A DNA stretch of 64,000 nucleotides from Klebsormidium nitens (taxonomy: Eukaryota > Streptophyta > Klebsormidiophyceae > Klebsormidiales > Klebsormidiaceae): positions 62,001 through 126,000 of the forward strand of contig DF237085.1 in the NCBI GenBank assembly GCA_000708835.1, given 5' to 3'. Position numbers and translations under genes: made by a program. Below the pieces are notes generated by a model. The model was not told the DNA's origin and ran no database searches. It worked only from the letters and a program-made list of their open reading frames with translations. This document shows positions 1-12,600 of this stretch, in pieces (positions within the stretch are counted from its first letter, which is position 1; every line of letters starts with the position of its first letter).

Positions 1-804
1 GAGACCGGCAACCTCAATAACCGGGATTCGATTTCTTGTCCCGACTGCTTGATACCGGTAGTATCCGGTACACATGCCTACAGCCTGCCTTAGAACGTAC
101 CGTACCTCCAATGTCACGGGTACCATAGGTACGTCCCTAGGCCTACTGCCTAGTACCTACCTATGCCCCGGCCCGAGTACCCACCGCACGTTGGCCTACT
201 GCGGGCAGCCTGTGGGCTGTGTCGGAGTGCCCCCGGTGAGTCAGTAATGCATGGTATGCTACGGTACCAACTTGCATGTTCGAGTTCGCACGCTGGCTAC
301 CTACCCACTAGTAGGCCCTAGACTCGTCGTGACGTTTCTGCATTCAAACTTCTCTCAAACTTCTTCGGAACAAACTAGGTAGGTACCTAACCCAATTTTG
401 GTTGTAGGCTGGTCTCCGAAAGCTACCAGAGGGAGCGGTATCTGCAAGGACTTAAACCCTCCTGTAGATTCGTAACCCAGGTTGAAGATTTGGCGTTTGC
501 GGTAAACGCCGGCCGGCACGTTTGAATTGTACAAACGTGCATGCACAAATGCACAAATGCACATTGTACATGATAGGTACCTACGGAGTGCGCATGGAAT
601 CCCGGTAGGTCATATAGGGATAAACTTTAATAGTAATAAGGAACTTAAGGTACACGAGTACGGGTGCGGTTAGTTTGGTGGTTAGGGTGGGTTCGGGTGC
701 GGAGCAGGTGAGTTTGTTCGTAGGGTTTTAGTGTTGGTTAAGCCAAGAAATTGAGTACTTCAGTACCTAAGATCCTTATTACTATTAGAGTTTATGGTTA
801 TGGT
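1..804. other. Gene-poor stretch rich in GGTACC-like words
   Basis: No coding exon can be supported here. The first 600 bases are unusually dense in short self-complementary words such as GGTACC and TAGGTACCTA, interleaved with CCTACC/GGTAGG. This looks like low-complexity intergenic DNA. A short minus-strand reading frame (355-564) has no recognisable motif. Confidence 0.4.
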
Positions 805-1066
805 CGTAGTGGCACGACCCATTCGCACCAAAAAAATTCGTAAGGCCTTGGTGCGAAAAAATCCGGAAATCATTTTGAGCTTGGTGCGAAATGGCGAAAT
901 GGAAATAAACCCAAATGAAGCCTAAAATCGCGTAAAAATAGGCTAAAACACTACAAATTTGCTCTCGTGCGAAAACTAAATATCCCCCAAAACCTTTGTG
1001 CGAAATCAGAAAGGGAAAAAAAATAATTTTCGTAAGGGCTTGGTGCGAATGGGTCGTGCCACTACG
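805..1066. mobile_element. MITE-like element with perfect 26-bp terminal inverted repeats
   Basis: The segment starts with CGTAGTGGCACGACCC and continues to a TTCGCACCA end, and it finishes with the exact reverse complement of those 26 bases. The arms continue imperfectly inward, with AATTCGTAAGGCC opposite TTTTCGTAAGGGC. The word TTGGTGCGAA recurs several times near the ends in both orientations. Total length is 262 bp and there is no coding capacity beyond a chance frame. Long perfect TIRs, small size and subterminal repeats fit a non-autonomous DNA transposon. No clear target-site duplication is visible, so the superfamily is undetermined. Confidence 0.75.
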
Positions 1067-3647
1067 GTAGGTCATTGAAATTGGTGAAACTTGGTAGCCT
1101 GAGCCTGAGGTCCTGGGCTTCATATACGGTACGCAGTGCCGCCGCACTGCGGCCATACCTACCTATTGTGACTGTGAGTGGCTGAGTGGTTGCAACTACC
1201 GTACAATCCTATCCAGGATGATTTCACTTGGGGATTCAGTCCCATGAAACAGCTCACGTCCATTGCCAGGTGCCAAGCTGAGAGCATGCTGCTTTCGCAG
1301 CTTTCGGCAAGTGGCACGTTTGGCGCCGCGCGGAGCGATTGCAGTGAACCGGTGAACCACCTACCTAGGAGGCTACTACCTACCGACCTAGATCCAGACT
1401 ACCCACCTAACTACCTATGTGATGATCTTTGTAGCCTGCTGATTCCGTGCTTGATTCAATGGCGTTGAACCCTCTAACAGCCCGTTTTTGAGCTTCGCTG
1501 CACTGATTGAATTTGAGAAGAATCATGCAGGCGTGGTCGGGTTTTGAGAGAAAGAGTGAAAAGGCTTTGGGGTGTTAGTCAGTGACATTGTGGGGCCGAT
1601 TCGTGAGCTGCTGTTCAGCTGTTACTCCGAAGCGGCTGGAAAGCTAGTCTCTCCAGGTACATTACCAGTTTCTCCAGGTGTGAAAACACATGTTTGAACA
1701 TCTAGCAGGCTGAGGAAGCAGCTGCTTCGTAAAATGAATCTGGTGGTGCATCTTCAGATCCAGTGACGTTATAGAGTTTCTTACATCACAAAATCCATGC
1801 ATTGAAGTGTATTTCACCAATGTGGCGCGCAGCCGCTTATCAATTACAAAGGGCGGGTTATGCCCAGCCGGCTTCGCGAGTCAGCGAAAATTATAAAGGC
1901 GTGCATTGATCTGGCCTTGACGAGGCCTCATTGTCAGGTAAGCTGCCAATGCCACTGCATTGCAGACACGTTGCAGATTGTCTTTATTTGCTGTGGATTG
2001 GATTCGTTGTAGCTCCTTCTGTGAAATCTGTTGACACTGGTGGTGCAGAATAAAACTCTGTTTTTACTGTATTCGAATGACTCTATAGCCCCCACAATCG
2101 CTCACTTTGAGGCTACATCAGATTGCAAAGGATCCACTCATGAAAATCGTATCACTCTCCTAATGATGGCCCCTGCGTTGCCCAACATATGCTGGGCAGT
2201 GACTCTTCCAACCTCAGAATGCCGATTCATCAGCAATCGGTGTCCGGCCCACAGCTTAGCAGTCTAATGCAAAGGCGGACATTAAGCTAAACTGCAACTG
2301 GGAGAGTCCAAGTTGAAGCCTTTCTGGTTTTTTAGAAGTCAATACTTTCATTGGTATAGTGTCCAGGCTAGGCGCTGAATGCATTATCCCTGGTAAGGGC
2401 CGGGTATGCCAAAGCATCAGTGTTATCGAGTGGTTACAGGTATGCCAACTTGAATTGGCTCATGGCGAAACTAATCGGGCACACAGGCTGAACCTCCCAA
2501 GCTCAAATGCATTCAGAGTCAAACAATAAGCTTGTTATGGGGCCAGGAATTCAATTACCATCCTTGTTATGCCGCTTGATTGATTGTTTGTCTAGGAGAG
2601 GAGATCCAGTTTGAAAACTTTGGGTATTCAGAAGTCCAGCACATTTTTAGCCTAGAGACACCTGGGCGATTGAATGGGCACATTTTTTCCAACATCAGTA
2701 CAATGCACCAAAGGCCTTTGTGTTCGCATGCAACTCGACCTTTCAGCGCCATCCCCTTTTACACATTCTCGTCGGGTCCACACAAATTGAGCGGTTCTGA
2801 AGAAAACCAGATTTGGTTTCTGCCATATGCACAAGTTCTCTTCAACGGTCAATTCTTTTACTTTGAAGCTGGTAGTGCAAAAGTTTACGTTTGACTCGAG
2901 AAGAACGACAGAACAGCAGTGATACCCTGCTCCACTGAGAGAAACTCAGTGCTGCAAAGCTACGGGTCCATTAGCAGCTTACACTGATGGAGGGCTGGTA
3001 TATACAAAGGGCAGGGTAAGATGAGCCCAATTTTGGAGACAGCTTGGTGAAGAGGGCTATGCGGACGCGGGCCATCATTGTAACGCCCTGTTCCGCAGTC
3101 CTCAATACTCTTGCCCATTGCGCCTGCTTGTTGCATTTTTCAGTGTGCATCCAAGAGCCTGGCGCTGCTGAATGATTGCTTATCCTCCGCTTTTGCCTAT
3201 TTGGTCAAGGAAAAGTTGGGGAAAAGTCCTTACCTGATATAGCCCATCCCAGATCAATAGGCAATTCTTCCTATCTCCCCAAAACACCAGTGCACTCTGA
3301 TAAGCAGCATGGCACTGGTTTGATCAGTGACAGGTGTACGCTGAAGGACAGATGGAAGAGGTACCGCTTTCTGCCAACGCTGTGCTTGACAACACGTAAT
3401 GTACAAGTTCCTCTCCCTGCAGTGATTGCACAGCTAAATCTTGGGGCGGTCATCTTGGGGGCGGGGGCAGGGCGCTCACTGCTTCAGCAAAATTGGTCTT
3501 TGACACCTGGCCATTTGTTACGGTGATATATGTTGTTTTATCAGGCGTGCGCGCTATCCCAAGCAGCGAAACAAAGGGAAATTCTGTAAGAGAAACAACC
3601 ATGCTCTGAAGCTTTGAAGAACTGCCCATGCAGAACGGGCGCCTGTA
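1067..3647. other. Intergenic region upstream of the tandem kinase gene
   Basis: Several short open frames (for example 2580-2894 and 3176-3526 on +) lack homology-like motifs, splice partners or codon bias, so none is called. CTACC-rich sequence recurs around 1360-1420. The last few hundred bases presumably hold the promoter of the kinase gene starting at 3648, but no convincing TATA box was identified. Confidence 0.4.
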
Positions 3648-6600
3648 ATGGGGTTCCTCAAGAGGTTATTCAGTGGGGGCAGTGCGCAGCCGAGGGGGGG
3701 GGTGCAACGCCCGGGCACTGCACCCCCCCAAAGGACAGGGAGCGCACCTGTACTGCGCCAGAATGCGGCGCAGCAGCAGGCTAACTCAAGAGAAGTCAAG
3801 CTGGCAGACTTGGTCAACTGGACCAACCTCCAGAGGCCGCGGACAGCTCTTGACGACAAGGTAAGGTGACGTCTTCCTTGTGGGGCTCAATGTTGAGACC
3901 TTGGATGGTTCCGCTGGCAACACCTACTGTCGGAGAAAGTGCGGGCCAGAAAAAGATGCTCTCTTGGCAGCCAAGTTGGGGCCCTCGTGCCAGTGGAAAG
4001 AGAGTGCCAAAGACGAGGCCAAATCATGGGGCAGTGCCGTTGCTGGTGGCCTTCTTTTTGGAGGGCCTGGCCTCGTGTGCAATGGAGGACTCCCCCGAGA
4101 TCCTGTGTCCATCCTCGACTGGTTTGCGTATCTGCTGTCATAGCAAGTGCTTGGAAAATGGTCTTAGTGCGCAGCATGTGCCTTCAGTGTGAGGCAGAGC
4201 TTCAAGCCCCGAAGACGGCGAATGTTGAGCACTCGGCCATCTGTGGCGAGCTCATGCTTTGGAAGATAAGCCTCTGAGTGTCAGCGAGTAGAATTGACAA
4301 TGGAAGACCAGTAGAGTTCAATGGATGCAGGTCTGTTTTGGGGAGCCCCTAGTGCATAATACATTGCGCCCCTTCTGAAACCTGCAAGTACAAGATTCGT
4401 AGAGGTAGTGCCAGTTGTTGGAATGCACTCACTGCGCTGGATTGTGCTGACGTCAGGCTGATCACTGCAGGCTGAAGCACGGCGGCGAATGGCGGAGTGG
4501 ACCAGGCAAGGAAGGGGAGAGACAGAGCGGGAAGACCATGTTCTGATAAAAGCGGCGGAAGGATCAAGTGAGCACTTGCACACGCTATGACTGCTGGCAG
4601 ACAGTCCTTGCCCTGACTCCTATGTAACCTGCTAGCTGTTGTGTAATACTCTCATGTCTTAGTCAACCTCTCTCAGTAGTCGGACCACTGAATTTCAGCT
4701 TGATCAATAAGTGATGTTCGGACAACTTTTCTCTCCCCCTGTTGCAGTCTCCCTAGAGAATTATCCCATTCAAGTGCTGCAGTTCTTATTGAACCTTGAC
4801 TGTGCAGCCTGGAGTCTGCACTATCCCACCCTGCGGTCGGGGCATGCCTACCTTTCACAAGTCTTTGAGCTGCGGGAACTCCAGCTAGCCACCCGGGGGT
4901 TCCACCAGGCAGACCTAGTCGGAGAAGGGGGCTTCGGCAAGGTGTTCAAAGCAGTCCTGACAGACGGCCGGGTGGCGGCGGTGAAGCAACTAGACCGAGG
5001 CAGGACGCAGGGGGATCAGGAGTTTTGGGTGGAGGTGAGGGGCATGCTGGACCTCAGCTTGCATAGTGTTGGAAGCTTGTCCTAGCGAGCGTGCTGACAT
5101 AAGCTGGTGCTCGTGACTGCTTGCTGAGGAGGTTCGTGGTGAAGGAGTGAAAGTTGTAATGACCAGCCCCTGCTTAGCTAGCACGTGTCAAGTGGGGCTC
5201 CTGTCAATCAGGCTTGATCCACAAGCCGCTGATGCTGCACACGATCTGATTGTTGCTGTTCCTATCTAGCTCCAGCTCAATATTAGGCTGACATAATGAA
5301 AACATCTTAACTTACTTTGATCTATGCTAAGCTGGCTGAGCGCAGAGAGCAGGAACAGCACTAAGCAATCTGTACCACACTTCCAGGTTGAGATGCTGAG
5401 TAGGCTGAGGTCCCCCCACGTGCTGACCCTGTGGGGCTTCTGCGCGGAGAGCAACCAGCGGTTGCTGGTCTACGAATACATGCGCAATGGGAGCCTGCAA
5501 GACCAGTTGCATCGAGATGGTAAGAATCGTGACTCTTGCTCAGATGAATTCGAATTTGCTAACATGAAACGACAGGTAATCAGAGACAGGCTAGAGACAC
5601 ACGGGAATGAGAACTCTGGCAGGACGATGGTGAGATGGAATTGTGGATCCGATCAAAAGGAAGGTCGAAATGAGGTCGAAGGAAGACGAGAAGTATTGAG
5701 ATGGGACGAACTCGGACCAATATCAGAACGAATAGGGGTGAGCACGAGGCTAAGTCCAACAGACCGAAGTTTGACAAAGACGTTACTGAATCAACCCTGA
5801 ACGAAGCAGAGTCGATTTCGACCAGAAGGAAGAGCAGTGAAAGTCCAGAACGAATTTGAAAAGCGACCTCGAAGTACCAGCTCTTCATTGAAAGAGGGAA
5901 GATAAAACAGCAAGGAGACCATGTGTACACTGACGGTCCAAGCCTCAACCTCGCGTCGCCCTTCCCCTGCAGAAAAAATGATGGGCCGGCCCCCCTTGGA
6001 CTGGCCCGCACGGTTACAGATCGCTCTGGACGTCGCCTGTGCATTGGAATATCTGCACGAGGTGGCGCAACCCCCTGTCATTCATGGAGACCTCAAGTCG
6101 AGCAACATTCTTTTGGACTTTGATTTCAAGGTGAGCACGGCATGCGCCGTCGATGCTGGGAGCCTGCGACTGATTTTCTCGGCCATCTAGTCTGGTTGCG
6201 AACAGGAGTGGAGACGTTTTTGTCTGTCCTCGTCCGGCAAACATGTGCCTCCCCTCCTGGCTTAGGAAAACGCAATTGAAAGTTGATAAGAAAGGAAGCC
6301 TGCAAATCTCTTCGAACGATTTGCAGAGTACTCTTCAAACGCTAGAAAGTGGGTGGAATAAAAAGCTGACACAGACTCTGACCGCTTTTAAGCCCTGGAT
6401 TGTGCATAGATCGATTCATTTGAAATCGATGCCCTGACTGACAGCACCAAAATCTCAGCGGTGCTTTCAACCATTCAGCGATCCTGGCCCCTCGTGACAT
6501 TACTGCAAGGGATCATCAAATCGGACCGCGGGGCTTTGGAGAAATGGACAAAGAAGGCTGCACATCGTCCTTACTCCTGCTCTCACTCAACCATTATCAA

Positions 6601-9600
6601 GCGCGCGAGTCAGAAACTCGGCTTCCCAAGCGCCACAGTCGCCTCTTAGAACCGCTTTCGGACCCTAGAACACTACTGTAGCAACGCTCTCAAGAGCCTC
6701 AAACCCTGTAACCCAAATCCTTAGGCCAGACCTTGAGAGCCTAAGCTGAAACATTTTCCAGGCGAAGCTAGCCGACCTGGGCCTGGCGAAACGCGTTCCG
6801 GCGGGGGGCCAGGTCCGCGCGGACGTCCTGGGCACGCACGGCTACTGCGCGCCGGACTACGCCGCGACCGGGCGCATGACGACCAAGAGTGACGTGTACA
6901 GCTTCGGGGTGGTGCTGCTGGAGCTCATCACGGGGCGCGCGCCGCTGGACTTGAAGAAGAAACGGTCACTTGTGTCGTGGGTGAGTCTCGAGGACAAGAT
7001 TCGGAGGCAAGGAACGGCTAATGCATTTTCCAGATTACGAGTAGGTAATGAGAGTATACTCTCCGTATCGTGGAGCTTGGTTTGCGGCTCTGGCGGGTCG
7101 GCGTTGCTTGATCGTGGGAGCATTTGCGATTTCAGAAACGGAACCGGCCTCTGTTCCAAAAGAGTCCGGAACCACCGAGCCCGACCTGCTTGCCTGCAGG
7201 GTCAAAATGTTGGCCAATCAGAACGCCCAGATGGGAATCGATCTGTCGTAAGTCTCAAAAGCTCGGATCTTCCAGTGACAGGCGGGAGTAACCGGGTCCC
7301 TCATCAAGCGTTTCCACTTGCGTCAAGCTGCTCAAGGCGCTTGCTAACCTCCTCAAACCCCTCCCCGGCAAAGACTAACCCGCGCCTAGTCAGGCCCCTT
7401 TTGCTGAACAACCACCGCTTCCCTTGAACCCTAGCTTGCTCACCTCCTCAACCCCCTTGTTAAGCTGCTTCGACACCCACTAGCCCCTCTGTACCCCTCC
7501 CTTAAACCAGGCACTCCCCCTGCTGCGCGACAAGCGCGGGCTGGCCAAGATGGTGGACCCTGCCCTGGAGGGTTGCTACTCGATGAAGGACCTTTGCCAG
7601 GTGGCGGCCATCGCGACCCTCTGCTTGCAATCCAAGGGCGAGTACCGGCCGTTGATGGGGGATGTCGTCACCAGCCTGCTCCCGCTGGTCATCAACTCGT
7701 ACAACGGGGCGGAAGGTTTCGCCTCGGAGCTGGAGGAGGTAACTTTATATCCGCTTTTGCTTGAATCATCTTGCGACCTTTTGTATGCAAGGTATCCTTC
7801 TTCTGTGGCCGACATCGGTTTGAGTCTGGCATAGTTTTAGTCGTGCTCTATCGTCTAGATGCAGTTGTGTTGACCCGTACAATGGCCAGATTCTCAAAGC
7901 AAGCTCTTCACTTTTGCGGGTCAATTTTCGTGAAGAGGACTTCGTTTGAAGCATGATACAGCAGCCGGTTTTAGAACTACACAGCCAAAACCTCAAGCAA
8001 CGGCAACGGCTTCAGTAGCCAGCTTCTGCATCATGACCATTGAGCTCGTTCAGCAGCGAAACCCTCATGCTTTCCCAACAGTCAACTCCCTTCGCCCCAA
8101 CATCATTCACATTCACAGAGACAAAGTTCGATGTAAACCCGTTGCACAGTCGAAGCTGCCCGACACTAAAGCCACACTCGAAGCTCTATTACGTCACACT
8201 TATAACGTCGTCTGCAAAATTCGCTTCCTGCAGTTGCTGGGAATCAAGCAGCAGCAACAAGCGAGTCGGGAGCAGTCCGCGTCCGAGGCTCAGCCCGGTT
8301 CGGTTCACCGGGCGTTTTTGGCCGACGGCCGGGAGGTCATTCTGGCGGAAGTGGGCGGGGCCTGGGTGCGGCTGGCCAAGGAAGAGTTTGCGACCGAGGT
8401 CAGTCACAGCCGCCAGAATCCGCCGTGTTGGTTGCACGGCATGGGAGCAAATTCTGGATCTGAGAATTTGTGAGAACATTTCTAATTTAGCAAGGCAGGC
8501 TTTGGCTATCGAGAGGCCTGGCGATTCTCCGGCGCCACGGTGGGAATGTAAGGACTCACCCAGCCTCTTCATGGGGTGCTGAATTGAATCAGTGTATGTG
8601 AAGCTTACAACTCTTTGTCAAGTGGAAGGCAAGCAAAGCTTCGGGACAAAGTTTGCCTGGAGGCAGCATTCGTTCAATCCTACTCCAGAAAGATGTCTGG
8701 GGACTGTGGCTACCTGACCCCTTCGACCAAAACAGGAAAAACCATCCGAACGGCTGGAGACTCTGGATTGCAGGATTTTCCGTTGTATGCGCCTCTTTTG
8801 GACTTAGTTGCTTTGTTGGAAAACCACTGTAAAATTCCCTACGAACACATGTTTAAATGCTTCTCTTCCCCCCTTTGCAGGCCACAATAATGACCCAGCT
8901 CAGCTCGCCGCACCTGCTGACCCCCTGGGGCTACTCCTCCAGTCCCGCTCACCGGCTGCTCATGTTCAACTCCGTGCCGAACGGCAGCCTGGAAGAACGC
9001 CTTGGTACAACGGGTGAGTTCTCAAGAAAGCATCCTTTGGTTTTGAAGCGGGTCAAGGAATCTAACTTGGATATCGGAATTTGTTTGACGGATTTCGTGG
9101 GCAATGGATCTAAGACGCGCCAGGTAACTCTGGTTCAGCAAACGGCCGCTGGATGGGACGCCACGTCAACCGTATCAAACAGAGTCAACGGCCATTCTGG
9201 GCTCTCTCCACAATCTAAATGTTTCTGTTCAGAGGGACATCTATCACTGCCACTTGACTGAGTCCAACGTTCGAGTTTCTGTCAATCGAATCCGCAAAAA
9301 GCCGCACCTTTTCAACCGCCCTTCTTCTTTCGTGCCGTTTTCAGGTGCGCCCAGGAGTCCTCGGCCCTTGGACTGGGACACGCGCGTGCAGGTCGCCCTC
9401 GATTGCGCTCGGGGACTCGGCTGCCTCCACGAGAAAGGGCTGGTGCACGGCGACTTCAGGGCGACCAACGTACTCCTGGATCAAACCAACACGGTAAGAG
9501 GAGAGGGAGGGAAAAGGAACCTCGCGCAAGGACTGCGAACTTTCGAATGCCTGTGAGACAAAGGCGACATAGAAAGGTTGAGCATTCATGTATTGACAAG

Positions 9601-12600
9601 CAAGGAGGTGGAAGCATGGATCGCAGTCGGAAAACATATTGCGGTGAAAGGGGAGAGCATTGAGAAGAGGAAGATAAAGCAGGAGGGGAAGCCAAGGAAA
9701 TGCTTTCTAGCAACTGAGAAAGGTTGGCGAAAGAGGTGAAAGAATCAGGGAGGAGGCTTGTTGGAAGTCCATAATGTGTTGCTTCAAAATCGGGCTTGAA
9801 TCTGGTAATGTTTCGGGACAGCGTAATCCGATAATCGAGTAGGATGCATCCCTCGTGTTTCGATTCCAGGCGCAAGTTTCGGCGTTTGGAGTGACGAAGC
9901 CCAGCACCGGCAGGAGAGGGGCCGTTTGCCACGTGGCACCCGAGGCGGCTTTCACGGGGACGGCCACGCCGCGAAGTGACGTGTATAGCTACGGGTTGAT
10001 GCTGCTGCAGCTGATCACGGGAGAGCACCCGGCGGGGGCAAACCCCGTAGCCTGGGTGAGAACCTGACCTGCGACCCCCTGAAAATGTTACGCGCCGAAC
10101 GGCATCCTTTACCAATTCGCCATGCAAATGCGTCGTCAACCTCGATGCGCTTATTCGAGTCTTTTCGAGATTCATCTTTCGTGCCAACCTTTGTCTCCCG
10201 CAAAATCCAGACGACTTGATAAGCCGACGTTTCTATCGAGTCGGCAGACCAAATTTGTCCTCCTGTCGTTCTCAGCAACACTGACGGAATCACACGCATC
10301 GCCCGCAGCCCTTTCCTTTCTCCGTTTTTCCGTCCGTTGCGCCTCTAAGCCACGTTCCTGGTCCACGTAACCCACTAGTTGTTTTGAGCATCCTTCTGAA
10401 CCTGAACTTTCATAGGCAGCTGCTTCGGTTTCACAAACCCCAATTTCGAAACCCTAACCCCCTTTTCCATCCTCCCCATAGGCTATGTCTCTGGTGACCG
10501 ACCACAAGCGCCTGGCCCACGTGACCGACCCGCACCTGCAAGGCCAGTACCCCTTCCGAGACGTCAGCCACGTGGCAGCCATCGCGGCCATGTGCCTCCA
10601 GCCGGAGCCTGCCCACCGTCCGTTGATGACCGACATCGTGACGAGCTTAATGGGGATTGCAGGCAGACCCAAAACCGTGGTTCCGCCTCAGGAAAGGGGG
10701 GCCGGAACGCGGGCGGCTGAGGGGGTAGCGCGCAGCGCACCGCAATTGGAAGAGGTGGGGCCATGTCTGTGCGGCGTGTGTGGTCTCTTCGACTCATCGA
10801 GTTTTGCGGGGAAACTTGGAACTTTTTATTCCTGTTGCTTGGTCACGCTCCAAGTCAGAAATAAGGCCGTGCATTGGTTTGGGTGTGCGGTGACGTTTTT
10901 GGAACTGGGAACGCCTCGGAGGCCTCCAAGCACTTGGAAACGTACAACTTACCCGCCTGGAAGGCAGTGATGGGCTTTTGCAACGTCAGTCATCGACCGC
11001 GAGCAAACACTGATTGCGTTTTCTGGTCGTGCTTACAGCTGGCAGTCCCAGAGGATGCACACCTTTGTCACGCTGAAAATTCGGACATCTCAGTAAGTTA
11101 CGGGGATTCCGTGTCAGAGAATCAATCTTCAGTGCTTAGCTTTACTTGGGAGATACCCTTTACTGCACCCTACCTGGCATCTGCCTTGCACATTGTTCGT
11201 GCTGGCAACCTGGTGTCCTGAGCAACGTTGACCGTTTGGAAGTCCCTCGCTGTGGGGATTCCCTGACGGACACGTGTCCTCCTGCTTCGTGCAGGTCTTT
11301 GGCGAGCGCACGCCCGCGGCCGCAGACTACTGCGAGCCGGACGATTTTAGCAGCGACGAGCTGCAGATATCGCTCAGGCAAAGGTCGCCGGTAAGTCTTC
11401 CCCCAGTCGTTCGCCCACCGCATGCAGATGGCGTGACCACAAGAACCCAAGTTGTCAGACCCTTAATCTTCTCCGCGGTTTTATTTAATCTGATGAACGC
11501 GATGTGATTCCGCTGTCGGCTTGCTTTCGAGCACTTCTTGGCGCAAGACGGCCCTTTACGGTGCTCAGCAAACCACCAATGCGAAGGCGTGCCAGCCAAA
11601 GGGTTGAGAGGCACGTCTTCGTTTCAGTATTTGTGTCACACACCCCGCAAACGAACGCCTCTCAGTCGCCGTTGCACGAGAAGCATCATACTGCATCTTA
11701 CCATGGATAAAGGAGGGCTAAGGGATGAAACGCGCTTCAGGGAGTAAAAGGAGGAGGGGGAGTAAGAAAAGTCGCAGCAAACAGTCAGGGCCGAGGAAAA
11801 TTTCAGAAGGTGGGGAGACGCTGCGCTCTTCAAAAGATGCTACTCAGTTGCATCTACGGACTGACGGAGCGCATGTCTGGCTTTGCAGGCCAAACCTCGA
11901 AAGATGCCGCTTGTGTCGACGTCCGAAGACTCGGAGGGCGAACAGCATCCAGTCATCTCACGACAACACGACGAGGAGCTGGTGACCGAGGTGAGGGCTC
12001 GGGAGGCTTCCCAGAGCTATGCTTTGTATTATCCAGATGTCCAGTTTCAATGTCTTCAGCCCTTGTCTGAGGGTTTCGAAGCTTTTTCGATCTTGGAATT
12101 GCTCAGTTTGTGGGTTTTCACCTCTTTTAGTCACAGCTTCGAGGCTTCAGGTTTTCATTCACTTCATAGATGGGTGAAAAACGCATCCTCGATTGCAAGG
12201 CCGTCGTTCCAGTTCGCAGTGGTCTCTGAGCACCTCGCCTCTCGACGGCTCTCGTTTCTCTCGTTTCATTTTGGACGTGCATAAAAGCTTCGGTTTCTGC
12301 GGGGCTATATTTCCAAAGGCACGAAGACAATCCCAAGGTGGCAAACCCCTGAAGTTCCGTCGTTCCGCCGTTCCGCCCCGCAGCCGTCCAGCAGCCGCAC
12401 CGCGTTCTTGCTACGCGACGAGTTTCCGCTGTACGAACGTGACGGCCCGCTGTCCGACGCGGACGATGCGGACTTCGCGTCGGACCGCGAGGAGCAGTTC
12501 CTGGACGAGGACGATGACGTCAGCGACCAGGGCACCGGCGCGCCGTCCGTGCACGACGGCTGGAAGTCTACCCCCTCCGGCCAGGTGGGGATGCGCGCCG

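Noticed and set aside
2580-2894. A 104-codon plus-strand frame
   Set aside because: No domain, no splice context and no codon bias; it overlaps opposing frames of similar size.
9456-10187. A 243-codon minus-strand frame
   Set aside because: It overlaps two pseudokinase exons and an intron in antisense. It has no motif, while the sense exons have clear kinase motifs.
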